Below, piece after piece: positions 22,727-29,851 of a DNA stretch of 52,396 nucleotides. The position numbers and the translations under genes were made by a program. The notes under the pieces were generated by a model. The model was not told where the DNA came from. It searched no databases and saw nothing but the letters and a program-made list of their open reading frames with translations. The DNA comes from a virus. The number at the start of each line of letters is the position of its first letter. The stretch's first letter is position 1. The DNA lies in the IMG/VR virus record IMGVR_UViG_3300036829_000063, positions 1-52,396 of that record; one strand, written 5' to 3'.

Positions 22727-23397
22727 TCCATCGCCTCAGTCCACCGCCTGAGCCGGGCCTGGCGATCCACGTCGGTGGACGGGAGCAGTATCCCGATCAC
22801 GTCCGCCCGCCCCGTCCGGGGTGAGATGGACGGCCCCTCATCCATCCACCACACGAGCGTCTCCATGTCCGGGAGATACGGGTGGGAGATGTGACCGAGG
22901 TAGATACGCTCACAAGTCCCATCCGGGTACTCCTGGAGGTTCGTCACCACATCCCCCGGGATCAGCCCCATAGGCCGAGCCTTGAGCTTGGCCCCCGGCT
23001 CCACAAACTCAGGATGACCAGACGGCCCCACATGGCTCCGCAAAACCCCAGCAGGTTGGTGCGTCCCATGCACCAGCGCCGCCACGGTGGGAGGCTGGCC
23101 GGTGTCGTCGTCCGTCTCGGTGGGCTCAGCGCCGCTCTGTGGCTCTGAGAGCCGCGCCGTGACAGTTCCGAGGATCGGTGCGAGAGACCGCATGGCCGCC
23201 AGCCCGGTCTGGGTGGCTGAGACCATTGTGTCCTGGAGTCCGGTCACCTGATCCGAGAGCGCCAGGGCCAGCCGGACGAGGATCTCCAGGAGGAGCGTGT
23301 CCGCCTCGGGGTGGGCTCGGTCGTCGCCTCGGGCCTTTATGTGGGTGAGCTGGCTCAGGAGCCGCTCCGCCTCGGTCCGCTCGGGATGCTCGGTCAT
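22723..23397 (-). CDS. hypothetical, two-domain protein
   Basis: 224 residues from ATG 23397 with GGAGAGGAG. The first half is helical (EAERLLSQLTHIKARGDDR, LLEILVRLALALSDQV), a linker is rich in Pro and Thr, and the second half seems beta-rich (GLIPGDVVTNLQEYPDGTC, METLVWWMDEGP). No motif recognised. The GDVV and LVWW strands are reminiscent of small SH3-like modules in other proteins of this window. Confidence 0.7.
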   Translation of the reverse strand: MTEHPERTEAERLLSQLTHIKARGDDRAHPEADTLLLEILVRLALALSDQVTGLQDTMVSATQTGLAAMRSLAPILGTVTARLSEPQSGAEPTETDDDTGQPPTVAALVHGTHQPAGVLRSHVGPSGHPEFVEPGAKLKARPMGLIPGDVVTNLQEYPDGTCERIYLGHISHPYLPDMETLVWWMDEGPSISPRTGRADVIGILLPSTDVDRQARLRRWTEAMD

Positions 23398-23768
23398 GGC
23401 GTTCTCCTCTCCGTTTCATGCTGGCCGACGCGCCGCGCGCCGATGTAGGGATGCATAGCCGCTTTGCTTCCGATGCACCAGGGCAAGAGAATCCGGTGGC
23501 CGCTCAGGAGGTCCGCAGGGATGCATGCCCGGATGGAGACCGTGTGCAACCGGAGCCGGATCAGCCCGGCTATGGCTCCCTCCGTGATGACGGAGCCAGG
23601 ACAGATCAGCGTGCAAACCGGGCACTTGGCCGCGTAGCAACCCCTGGCCGCCGCTACCTGGTCCGCCGCCATCACGCGCACCCGGCCACGGTTCTCCTCG
23701 TCCAGGACAGCATCCACGCCCAGCATCGCGTCCGCCTCAGCGTCCGAGATCCATAGATCATCACGCAT
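23394..23768 (-). CDS. hypothetical cysteine-cluster protein
   Basis: 124 residues from ATG 23768 in an 8-base overlap with the exonuclease stop. CYAAKCPVCTLICPG packs four cysteines, enough for zinc or an Fe-S cluster. IRLRLHTVSIRACIPADLL and ILLPWCIGSKAAMHPYIG follow. Sequence alone does not distinguish metal types. Coupling to a DnaQ-like exonuclease gene hints at nucleic-acid work. Confidence 0.65.
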   Translation of the reverse strand: MRDDLWISDAEADAMLGVDAVLDEENRGRVRVMAADQVAAARGCYAAKCPVCTLICPGSVITEGAIAGLIRLRLHTVSIRACIPADLLSGHRILLPWCIGSKAAMHPYIGARRVGQHETERRTP

Positions 23769-24519
23769 AGTGCCGCTCATCCTCTGGCCACGGGATCATG
23801 GGCCAGTCCAGGGACACACGCTCGGGCTTGCCCTGGCTCCGGAAATACTTGGCCAGGCTAAGGCCCTGTTCTTTGGCCGCTGAGGCTTGCAAGTGCATCA
23901 GGGCTTCCGCCGAGTAGTTAGCCACCCGGCCGTGGGTGTGAGCTATTTTCCAGCCCACCCGCATGGCTGCCAGAGCGTCCGCGCTGGCCTCGTGGGCTCC
24001 GTCGGTCGTCACCCCGTAGTGCCGGCATTGGTCCGTGAGCTTGCGGGAGCCGGGCCGGTACTTGTCCAGGAACTTGTCCAGGACAAACGGGTCGATCACC
24101 AGCGCGCCAGCTCCCAGGACCAGAGGCTCCAGGCCGTGGCGTCTGCATTCCCGGTCCAGGACCGTGAGGTCATAGCGTGCGTTGAAGATCACCAGCGGGG
24201 CGTGGGCTCCGAGGATGGCCGCCACGTAGTCCCGGATCTGGAGTGTGGCGTCGGCCGCGTCCATGCCCTCCCGGGCTTGGGCTGTGGTGATGCCGTGGAT
24301 GTTCGTGGCGTCGGGCGGGATCTCGATCCCCGGGTCGATCCGCCACACTGTGTCCCCGGTGGTGATGGTGTGGCCCTCGGGCCAGCCTCTCCGGGTGATG
24401 GCTGTCTGGACCATCCGGGCATCCTCTGGGTCTGCTCCGGTCGATTCGATATCAAATCCGGCCAGCGGGCCGAGATGCCAGCCCGTGGTGGGACGACTCG
24501 GTGGGCATCGGCTAGTCAT
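23761..24519 (-). CDS. DnaQ-like 3'-5' exonuclease (DEDDh)
   Basis: 252 residues. Exo I is GFDIESTGADPEDARMV (Asp and Glu), IDPGIEIPPDATNIHGIT is the typical following strand, Exo II is VIFNARYDLTVLDREC, and Exo III is HEASADALAAMRV with the His and final Asp. All metal ligands are in place, so it should be active as a proofreading-type or DNA-degrading nuclease. No DNA polymerase was seen in the window, so it may serve host or missing phage polymerase, or host DNA breakdown. It overlaps the methyltransferase gene upstream by 8 bases. Confidence 0.9.
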   Translation of the reverse strand: MTSRCPPSRPTTGWHLGPLAGFDIESTGADPEDARMVQTAITRRGWPEGHTITTGDTVWRIDPGIEIPPDATNIHGITTAQAREGMDAADATLQIRDYVAAILGAHAPLVIFNARYDLTVLDRECRRHGLEPLVLGAGALVIDPFVLDKFLDKYRPGSRKLTDQCRHYGVTTDGAHEASADALAAMRVGWKIAHTHGRVANYSAEALMHLQASAAKEQGLSLAKYFRSQGKPERVSLDWPMIPWPEDERHYA

Positions 24520-25273
24520 CGAAACTCAGCGCTCCCTGTTTGAGCCGGGCCACGATCCGCTCACAGTTGGGCTCCTCCAGCTCCACGGCCAGCACACTGA
24601 GGCCGAGGTTACGGGCCGCCACGATCGTGGAGCCAGCTCCCGCGAACGGGTCCGCCACGGTCCATGGCTGGGTGTGAGCTTTCACCGGCCACATGGTTAG
24701 CCGGACTAGCTCCTCCATCACGTCCACGGGCTTGGCGTGCTGGTGGCCGTAGCGGGCCGCTGGGCCGCCGGGGCCGCCGACTGAGCGGGCTCCGGTGGTG
24801 AGCACCGAGGAGCGTCCGCCGATATCGGTAGGCCACAAGCCAGGCCGTCCCATCAGGTAGACAGCCTCCACGTCGTGGCGGAACCCGGCCACGGCCCCGT
24901 GGGTGCCAGCGTCCGGGGGTTTGCGATAGATCAGGGTCTTACGGGTTGGATATGGAGCCTCCATGCCTACGGCTCCGAACACCACAGCGGGACGGCCCCA
25001 CCAGGCATCCACGGGGATGGTGGTGTCACCCGGGAGCGCCCGTTGTGCCCACATGCCCAAGATGGTGTCCCGGACCTCGGTGTCCGTGTCCCCAGCGATG
25101 GCGTCCGCGCGCTCCTCTGGCATGGACCAGGTTCCGCGCCGCCGCTTAGCCTGGACGCCGTATGGCGGATCGGTCACCAGCACGTCAGCCGCCAGCCAGG
25201 TGGCGATCTGGCGGGCATCCCCACACCAGAGCGTCACCTGGCCATCGTGGTAATACGGGTCCGGGCTCACCAT
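24512..25273 (-). CDS. DNA methyltransferase, beta-class (DPPY)
   Basis: 253 residues from ATG 25273, shared with the preceding stop. DVLVTDPPYGVQAKRRRG is catalytic motif IV near the N-terminus, and VADPFAGAGSTIVAARN near the C-terminus is AdoMet-binding motif I. This order marks the beta class of N6-adenine/N4-cytosine enzymes. The HAKPVDVMEELVRL segment is typical too. No restriction partner is next to it, so it is an orphan modifying phage DNA, probably against host restriction or for regulation. It is a clear paralogue of the gene at 35504. Confidence 0.92.
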   Translation of the reverse strand: MVSPDPYYHDGQVTLWCGDARQIATWLAADVLVTDPPYGVQAKRRRGTWSMPEERADAIAGDTDTEVRDTILGMWAQRALPGDTTIPVDAWWGRPAVVFGAVGMEAPYPTRKTLIYRKPPDAGTHGAVAGFRHDVEAVYLMGRPGLWPTDIGGRSSVLTTGARSVGGPGGPAARYGHQHAKPVDVMEELVRLTMWPVKAHTQPWTVADPFAGAGSTIVAARNLGLSVLAVELEEPNCERIVARLKQGALSFDD

Positions 25274-25434
25274 TACCTCCGGTGCCTCGGTGCGCGTTTG
25301 GTCTTGGCCTCGGACCGCTTGGGGACATGGGCCGCGCGCCGCTCGGCTCTCTCGATACTCCGGAGCTTCCGCCGCCGGGCCTTGATCATGGCCACAGCAT
25401 CACCGATGAGGCCGCTCCGCCGGGGCTCAGCCAT
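25273..25434 (-). CDS. 53-residue very basic microprotein
   Basis: Read by eye: MAEPRRSGLIGDAVAMIKA from ATG 25434, then about every third residue is Arg or Lys (KARRRKLRSIERAERRAAH) to the end. It overlaps the upstream membrane gene by 8 bases and shares its last base with the methyltransferase start. Likely nucleic-acid binding or simply structural; no family known. Confidence 0.6.
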   Translation of the reverse strand: MAEPRRSGLIGDAVAMIKARRRKLRSIERAERRAAHVPKRSEAKTKRAPRHRR

Positions 25435-25654
25435 AACGACGCTTGGCCTTGCGGTAGGTCAGCCAGGTGAGCGTGGCCACGCTGGTGATGGCCACCGGCC
25501 ACGAGGCCGCCGAGATCCACACCGGGGATGTGCGGCCCGGGATTGCCGTGGCCGCGTACGCCGCACCGATGGCCGCGAACGCCACCATGAACAGCGTCGA
25601 CGTCACCCACCGGGCATCCACCCAGGTCTTGCGTCGGGCCTTGGCTTCAGCCAT
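25427..25654 (-). CDS. small two-span membrane protein
   Basis: 75 residues. After a basic start (MAEAKARRKTWVDARW) come two hydrophobic helices, STLFMVAFAAIGAAYAATA and PVWISAASWPVAITSVATL, then a basic tail TYRKAKRRYG. Both ends should be cytoplasmic. Holin-like in size and topology, but no lysin is nearby. Coupled to both neighbours by 8-base overlaps. Confidence 0.7.
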   Translation of the reverse strand: MAEAKARRKTWVDARWVTSTLFMVAFAAIGAAYAATAIPGRTSPVWISAASWPVAITSVATLTWLTYRKAKRRYG

Positions 25655-25892
25655 TGGACGGCCGCTGATACCTCGGCCGTGCCGGGGGCCGGCTCGGGAG
25701 ATACAGCCTGGGAGCTGAGCGCCGGATGCTGGTGGCCGCTCGGGCCGCGTTCCTGCCCCGGCCCGGTGTCACCGTGTGGTGCCGGTAGCCCTTTTTAGAG
25801 CCCGGATGGCTGGTGCTGGCCGCCGTCCGGAACGTCCTGGCCTTTTCCTTCCGGCTCGTGACCGAGCCACTGGGCCTTGATCCCGCTTCCAT
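25647..25892 (-). CDS. basic, Arg/Ser/Pro-rich hypothetical
   Basis: 81 residues from ATG 25892 with GGGAGG upstream. Low in hydrophobics and rich in Arg, Ser and Pro (GSVTSRKEKARTFRTAAST, RPPARPRYQRPSNG), so likely disordered and nucleic-acid binding. Codon use still fits the neighbours and the stop couples to the next gene. A disordered basic protein of this type could also be a remnant reading frame. Confidence 0.5.
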   Translation of the reverse strand: MEAGSRPSGSVTSRKEKARTFRTAASTSHPGSKKGYRHHTVTPGRGRNAARAATSIRRSAPRLYLPSRPPARPRYQRPSNG

Positions 25893-25894
25893 GT

Positions 25895-26080
25895 CTACCT
25901 CCCGATGTTGAGCTTGAGCTGGTGACTCTGGTCTGTCCGCCACTCCTCGTGGCGTGGGGTCTTGTCTGGGAGTATGTCCGGGCTTGCCTCCTCACCCACG
26001 AGCTGGACGGCCACGCCGTGAAGCTCCAGGTCGTCCGGCTCCCGGACCGGCCACATCCGCCGGGGGCTCAGGTGACCCAT
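25895..26080 (-). CDS. 61-residue hypothetical
   Basis: Start at ATG 26080 (MGHLSPRRMWPVREPDD), inside the last codons of the upstream membrane microprotein. ELHGVAVQLVGEEASPDIL and HEEWRTDQSHQLKLNIG. Polar and charged; no motif. Ends 3 bases before the next gene start. Confidence 0.55.
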   Translation of the reverse strand: MGHLSPRRMWPVREPDDLELHGVAVQLVGEEASPDILPDKTPRHEEWRTDQSHQLKLNIGR

Positions 26081-26211
26081 CGGCCGACCACCACTAGGGC
26101 CGCCATGATGGCCACCCAGACGAGGAGCCAGAGACCGTAGGGCATCCACAACACCCAGATGCCCAGCGCATACGCCCCGAACGCCGCCAGGAGCATGACC
26201 GTGAGCCTCAT
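26068..26211 (-). CDS. 47-residue membrane microprotein
   Basis: ATG 26211 overlaps the upstream stop by four bases. Almost the whole protein is hydrophobic: MRLTVMLLAAFGAYALGI, then WLLVWVAIMAALVVVGRW. Two short spans joined by WMPYG. Too short for a confident function. Confidence 0.6.
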   Translation of the reverse strand: MRLTVMLLAAFGAYALGIWVLWMPYGLWLLVWVAIMAALVVVGRWVT

Positions 26212-26411
26212 GTGTTGTCCTTGAGCCAGCGGACACACTCCGCCATGGCCTTACGGTGGGCCGGGGTGAACCGGCCACGGCCGCTGGCATAGGCAACGTT
26301 GAGAGCATGGCGGAGAGGCTCGGGGAGCATCCACCAGTGGGTCCGGCAAGCCAGCTTTCCGTCCGCCACGTTGGTGACCTTGCACTCGGGGGATGGGCAA
26401 TCGTGTGGCAT
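26208..26411 (-). CDS. 67-residue zinc-binding hypothetical
   Basis: MPHDCPSPECKVTNVADGK followed by CRTHWWMLPEPLRHAL. C-x4-C and C-x2-H give a likely zinc site, as in many actinophage small proteins annotated only as hypothetical. HRKAMAECVRWLKDN forms a closing helix. Coupled to the TOPRIM gene by one base. Confidence 0.7.
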   Translation of the reverse strand: MPHDCPSPECKVTNVADGKLACRTHWWMLPEPLRHALNVAYASGRGRFTPAHRKAMAECVRWLKDNT

Positions 26412-27343
26412 CAGGAGCCCTCCAGGAAATCCACGACCTCATCCCAGCGCTCAGAGCACTGGGTGAGGATGCTCCGCCGCTCCTCTACCTCGGCCACCCT
26501 GGCGTCGAACATGGGCCGGTCCAGCCGAGCCCGGATCTCCCGGTCAATCAGGTCGTCCAGGTAGGCAGGCTGGAGCGCGTCCAGCTCCCAGGACTGGGCC
26601 TCTCCGGACTCGTCCATCACCTGATCTCCCCAATCGGAGATGTAGCCCTCCGCCCGGGAGTCCGTGAGCTTGGCCGGGTTAGGTGGCGGGCTCTGGTCCT
26701 CCACCTGGTCCAGATTGAGCGCCACCCGGACCACCCGGACACTGGCACCGAACCCCAGGAGCCGGTCCTGAATGTCCCGGGTCATGTCCAGGCCGCTGGG
26801 GTCATGGTCTCCCAGATGGATGATGGCCGCCCGCTGGTGGCCGCCATTCAACTCCCGCCGGATACGCCGGGCCGCCCCCCACATCTCCGACTGTGAGACG
26901 TAGCCGCGACAGCAGAACCACGGGACCTGGTAACGCTGGGCCGGACGCTGGACCACGCCAGCCAGGGCCTCCTTTTCCACCCAGACCTCCACGTGCCACT
27001 CCTGGCCCGCCCAGAGGTTCTCCGTGTAGCCACGGGCCGCCGAGTAGATCACGTCAGCCGGGCTATCCCAGCCCACCGTCCGGACCAGGCTCCGGGTCCG
27101 GTCGACTATGTGAAGCCAGTCGATGAGCCCCGCCATCCGGCCGTCGTTGACCGCCGTCCCCAGATTCTTGTATTCACGCTGGCTGTTAGGGATCAGGCCA
27201 CGGGCCACAAACTGGTAATAGAGCTGGCGGAGGGTCAGTTCATAGCCTTGCCGCTCGTACTCCTCACAGATCTGGCGGGCCGTGGCGATGGTGGCCAGCT
27301 TGCTGTCCCGGAAGTTTTCCGCCACGTAGCTGATGCGTGGCAT
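26411..27343 (-). CDS. TOPRIM-domain protein related to Topo VI-A / Spo11
   Basis: 310 residues from ATG 27343. The N-terminal half has ELTLRQLYYQFVARGLIP, resembling the winged-helix strand-cleaving domain of Topo VI subunit A. The TOPRIM part follows: VWVEKEALAGVV with the metal-binding Glu, PWFCCRGYVSQSEMWGAARR, then IIHLGDHDPSGLDMTRDI with the D-x-D pair. This layout matches phage and bacterial Topo VI-A-like proteins of unknown role. No subunit B ATPase gene was seen. The Tyr of QLYYQF is in a suitable place for the catalytic residue, but I cannot confirm it. Nicking or cutting DNA is the likely activity. Confidence 0.75.
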   Translation of the reverse strand: MPRISYVAENFRDSKLATIATARQICEEYERQGYELTLRQLYYQFVARGLIPNSQREYKNLGTAVNDGRMAGLIDWLHIVDRTRSLVRTVGWDSPADVIYSAARGYTENLWAGQEWHVEVWVEKEALAGVVQRPAQRYQVPWFCCRGYVSQSEMWGAARRIRRELNGGHQRAAIIHLGDHDPSGLDMTRDIQDRLLGFGASVRVVRVALNLDQVEDQSPPPNPAKLTDSRAEGYISDWGDQVMDESGEAQSWELDALQPAYLDDLIDREIRARLDRPMFDARVAEVEERRSILTQCSERWDEVVDFLEGS

Positions 27344-27579
27344 CAGATCCCGCCCTTCCCGCGCTCCTCATTGCGCCGGGCCTGGGCCATGGTCCGGGCC
27401 TCAGCCTGACGACGCGCCCGGCGTTCCGCCCGCCGGGCCTTACGGGCCTCACGAGCCGCCTTGCGCCGGGCCTTACGCTGAGCCCGCTCCCAATGGCGGG
27501 CCGCCTGCTGGCGCTCCCACCGGGCCTGGCGTGCTTGCTCCTCGGGGCCTTTGCCCCAGTGGCTCCAGTCCAATGGCAT
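27343..27579 (-). CDS. Arg/Ala-rich coiled-coil-like protein
   Basis: 78 residues from ATG 27579 with a CTTGGAGAGGAG leader. MPLDWSHWGKGPEEQARQA, then a continuous helix of Arg, Ala, Lys and Glu (RKARRKAAREARKARRAERR). Strong positive charge, no hydrophobic core: probably a single long basic helix binding nucleic acid. Coupled to the TOPRIM gene by one base. Confidence 0.65.
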   Translation of the reverse strand: MPLDWSHWGKGPEEQARQARWERQQAARHWERAQRKARRKAAREARKARRAERRARRQAEARTMAQARRNEERGKGGI

Positions 27580-27623
27580 GGTGTGTGGATCTCCTCTCCA
27601 AGAGACTTAGACGATAGGACGGA

Positions 27624-27968
27624 TCAGGAGGCTTGAGCCGCCCCCTCCTCGGCTCCCTCCGGTTTGTTGGGCCGCCTCCCCGGGCCGCGCTTGTTCTCCT
27701 CGTAACGGTCCGCCGTGGCCGGGAGCCAGTACGGGGACACAGCGGTCCGCTCATGGCCACCCGTGGTGGTGATCTTCCGCTTGGCGTTCCCGTCCGGCTC
27801 GGGGAAGTCCATAGCCGTAACCTCAGGCTTGGCCGCGTCCGCCTCGTGCTCCTCCCGACGCCGCCTCGTCTGGCTGGCCGCCCACCGGGCCGCCGCAGCG
27901 TCCCGGAGATTGAATCGGGCCGCCATGTCCTCAGGCCACAGCGCACCCTCCGGGGCAACGTCCGCCAT
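27624..27968 (-). CDS. hypothetical protein
   Basis: 114 residues from ATG 27968 after GGAGAGGAG. A helical first part (FNLRDAAAARWAASQTRRRR) precedes a Lys/Thr segment (GNAKRKITTTGGHERTA) and a Pro/Glu-rich tail (GPGRRPNKPEGAEEGAA). The preceding terminators and own leader suggest it starts a small unit. Function unknown. Confidence 0.65.
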   Translation of the reverse strand: MADVAPEGALWPEDMAARFNLRDAAAARWAASQTRRRREEHEADAAKPEVTAMDFPEPDGNAKRKITTTGGHERTAVSPYWLPATADRYEENKRGPGRRPNKPEGAEEGAAQAS

Positions 27969-28022
27969 GATCGTCTCCTCTCTCATCGTGATCCGTGAAT
28001 CTTCACCCACGGACCTCCTGGC

Positions 28023-28054
28023 AGTGCCGGGCCTCGGTCTGGAGGTCCGGCACT
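28023..28054 (-). terminator. hairpin, first of a tandem pair
   Basis: AGTGCCGGGCC (28023-28033) with GGTCCGGCACT (28044-28054), one G-T wobble, 10-base loop. Second in line after the DUF932-like gene. Confidence 0.6.
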
Positions 28055-28065
28055 CTCAGCAGGTG

Positions 28066-28105
28066 AGGAGCCCGGCCCGTGAACACCAGGCCGGGCCGGG
28101 CTCCT
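28066..28105 (-). terminator. hairpin, second of a tandem pair
   Basis: AGGAGCCCGGCCC (28066-28078) and GGGCCGGGCTCCT (28093-28105), perfect 13-base stem, 12 bases past the DUF932-like stop. Confidence 0.7.
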
Positions 28106-28116
28106 CTGGGTGGTGA

Positions 28117-29430
28117 CTAACTCCGGGCGTACTGTGCAGCGCGCCGCATCAGCTCGGCCGCCTCATCCTCAAGGGAGGCCGCCAGCGCCGGATCTGCCAC
28201 CGTCTGGGCCACGGCCGTGGCAGCGTTAGCCACGCCACCCGCCGTGTTCATTCCGCCGGCCACAAACGCGTTGAGGATCTCCGCCGCGATCTCGTCCGAG
28301 AACATGGACTCCGCCATCACGGCCTTGATCGTCTCGGTGGCCTTGCCGATCGGAGCGCCAGCGTCGGCCTCCATCTGGGCCACGGCCTCGGTCAGGTACT
28401 CCGGGGCCAGGAACTTGGCCACCGCGTCCCGGGCCTGGAGGGCCACCAGCTCCAGCGCCTTGCGCTGGGTGTCGGCCGAGTAGGACACCGAGCCCACGCC
28501 CTTGTCCACGCCCAGGTGATTCCGGGCGTATGCGTCGGCCGTGATGGTGTAGCCGTTGGCGCAGATCTGGGCCACGATGCGGGGCGTGATCGAGATCCGG
28601 CCGTCCCCGGTCTCACTGTTCTTGATCACGATTCCCGCGAACATGACCGGCTCCTGGCCTGCTGGGTAGCCGAGGCCCTCCCGCTGGGCCAGTGCGCGGA
28701 TGCGGTCCACGTCGCTGCCCAGGTGGCCGCCGCGCACCATCCCGCCGTCACCGAACGGGTTGCGGTAGCCCTGGAGGAGTGTGGGGGCCATGGCCTGGAT
28801 CTGGGGGGCCACGATGCGGACGTACATGTTTTTTTCGGTGAGGTCACAGCCGTCGATGTGGACCCCATCGCCCTTGAGCCCCGCCTCATCCAGGCCACGA
28901 AGCGCCGCCAGGAGAACGTCCAGATTGTCCACGGCAAAGAACTTGGACGAGACCAGCGCCCGCATCACGCCGTCGTCCGTGGTGTCCCCACGGAACAGGC
29001 GGAGCATGAGCTTGCGCTGGTCCGGCTTGTAGCCCGGCTCATCCCAGCCCTCGGGCCGGTCCGCCACCGGGATACCCGCCCACGCCAGCTCGTGGTCGAC
29101 GCTGGAGAGCTGGCCGTGGAGCAGCGCATTGAGGTTCTCCGCGAACAGGTCCGGCCGGTCGGAGTACAGCCGCCGCAGATAGCGGAGGTCGATCTTGAGC
29201 TTCTCCGCGAAACCCTCCACCGCCGTCCGGGTCATCTCATACGAGCCGCCCGCGTCCGTGACGCCGGACTCATCCATGACCGTGGTCCCGGACGGAATGA
29301 CGATCTTGTTACCCATGGCCTGGATCTGGTGGCCGCGCATCACGAGGTCGATCCGGCGTGCCCGCTGGTCCTTGAGAATCCCGGCCATCGTGCCGAGGTC
29401 CGCATAACGGGCTTCCATCTGTACTGGCAT
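28117..29430 (-). CDS. DUF932-like phage/plasmid protein
   Basis: 437 residues from ATG 29430 (MPVQMEARYADLGTM), with GGAGAGGGG upstream. FAEKLKIDLRYLRRLYSD, ALVSSKFFAVDNLDVLLAAL and GIVIKNSETGDGRISITPRIVAQICANGYTI (here split) match the DUF932 pattern: an R/KY-x3-DN strand and a NSE-x-G plus C-x-NG block. The family is widespread on plasmids and phages and its activity is unknown; it often accompanies recombination or anti-restriction genes. It stands as its own unit between the 38-base palindromic element and tandem terminators, which suggests high, separately regulated expression. Confidence 0.75.
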   Translation of the reverse strand: MPVQMEARYADLGTMAGILKDQRARRIDLVMRGHQIQAMGNKIVIPSGTTVMDESGVTDAGGSYEMTRTAVEGFAEKLKIDLRYLRRLYSDRPDLFAENLNALLHGQLSSVDHELAWAGIPVADRPEGWDEPGYKPDQRKLMLRLFRGDTTDDGVMRALVSSKFFAVDNLDVLLAALRGLDEAGLKGDGVHIDGCDLTEKNMYVRIVAPQIQAMAPTLLQGYRNPFGDGGMVRGGHLGSDVDRIRALAQREGLGYPAGQEPVMFAGIVIKNSETGDGRISITPRIVAQICANGYTITADAYARNHLGVDKGVGSVSYSADTQRKALELVALQARDAVAKFLAPEYLTEAVAQMEADAGAPIGKATETIKAVMAESMFSDEIAAEILNAFVAGGMNTAGGVANAATAVAQTVADPALAASLEDEAAELMRRAAQYARS

Positions 29431-29470
29431 GTAGGTCCCCTCTCCAAGAGACTCCGTTGTGGTCTGTGTG

Positions 29471-29512
29471 CCGCAACTCCCCACACAGTACCACACGTGT
29501 GGGGAGTTGCGG
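29471..29512 (-). promoter_or_regulatory. extended palindromic operator-promoter, copy 1
   Basis: Contains a perfect CCACACGTGTGG (29491-29502). Leftward it is followed directly by TACTGT, a good actinobacterial -10. Outer arms CCGCAACTCCCCACAC (29471-29486) and GTGTGGGGAGTTGCGG (29497-29512) make a 16-base inverted repeat, so it may also fold as a terminator for the 29529 gene. Drives the DUF932-like gene. Confidence 0.7.
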
Positions 29513-29528
29513 AAGGTCCTTGGGGCCT

Positions 29529-29732
29529 CTACCTCGGGCCGCCGGACCCCCGGCCGCCACCACCTAGCGGACCGCTTCCGCCACGCCCCGGGCCACGGTT
29601 ACGGGCCGAGCCGCCACCGAAACCCTTAGCCGGGCGGACGTTCTCCGTACGGTCCGCACGGGGAGCCCGGCCAGCCCGGCCACCGATCACAAATCGCCGG
29701 CTCCCGTTCTCAATCGGGACCTTGCCTGTCAT
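29529..29732 (-). CDS. Gly/Arg-rich (RGG-like) small protein
   Basis: 67 residues from ATG 29732 after GAGAGGAG. A short ordered start (MTGKVPIENGSRRFVIGG) leads into a Gly/Arg/Pro tail with GGGSARNRGPGRGGSGP and GGGGRGSGGPR. Such RGG-like tails bind RNA or other nucleic acids and are rare in phages. It is a single-gene unit between two extended operators, so it may be strongly expressed early. A single-stranded DNA or RNA-binding accessory is a reasonable guess. Confidence 0.65.
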   Translation of the reverse strand: MTGKVPIENGSRRFVIGGRAGRAPRADRTENVRPAKGFGGGSARNRGPGRGGSGPLGGGGRGSGGPR

Positions 29733-29750
29733 CAGATCTCCTCTCGACTG

Positions 29751-29788
29751 GCAACACCCCACACGTTACCGCACATGTGGGGAGTTGC
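29751..29788 (-). promoter_or_regulatory. extended palindromic operator-promoter, copy 2
   Basis: Same layout as copy 1: imperfect palindrome CCGCACATGTGG (29769-29780), then leftward TAACGT as -10, within outer arms GCAACACCCCACA and TGTGGGGAGTTGC (one mismatch). Drives the Gly/Arg-rich gene. Confidence 0.65.
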
Positions 29789-29794
29789 ACGTGT

Positions 29795-29832
29795 GCGGCC
29801 CCGCACACCTTTGCGAATGTGTGCGGGGCCGC
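29795..29832 (-). terminator. 14-base-stem hairpin after the cysteine peptidase gene
   Basis: GCGGCCCCGCACAC (29795-29808) and GTGTGCGGGGCCGC (29819-29832), 10-base loop, 20 bases past the peptidase stop. Confidence 0.75.
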
Positions 29833-29851
29833 CGTCGTGCTCGGGGCTCGG

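Noticed and set aside
25895-26308. A 137-residue version of the 25895 gene
   Set aside because: The extension runs through two other small genes in another frame; the ATG at 26080 explains the compact overlap layout.
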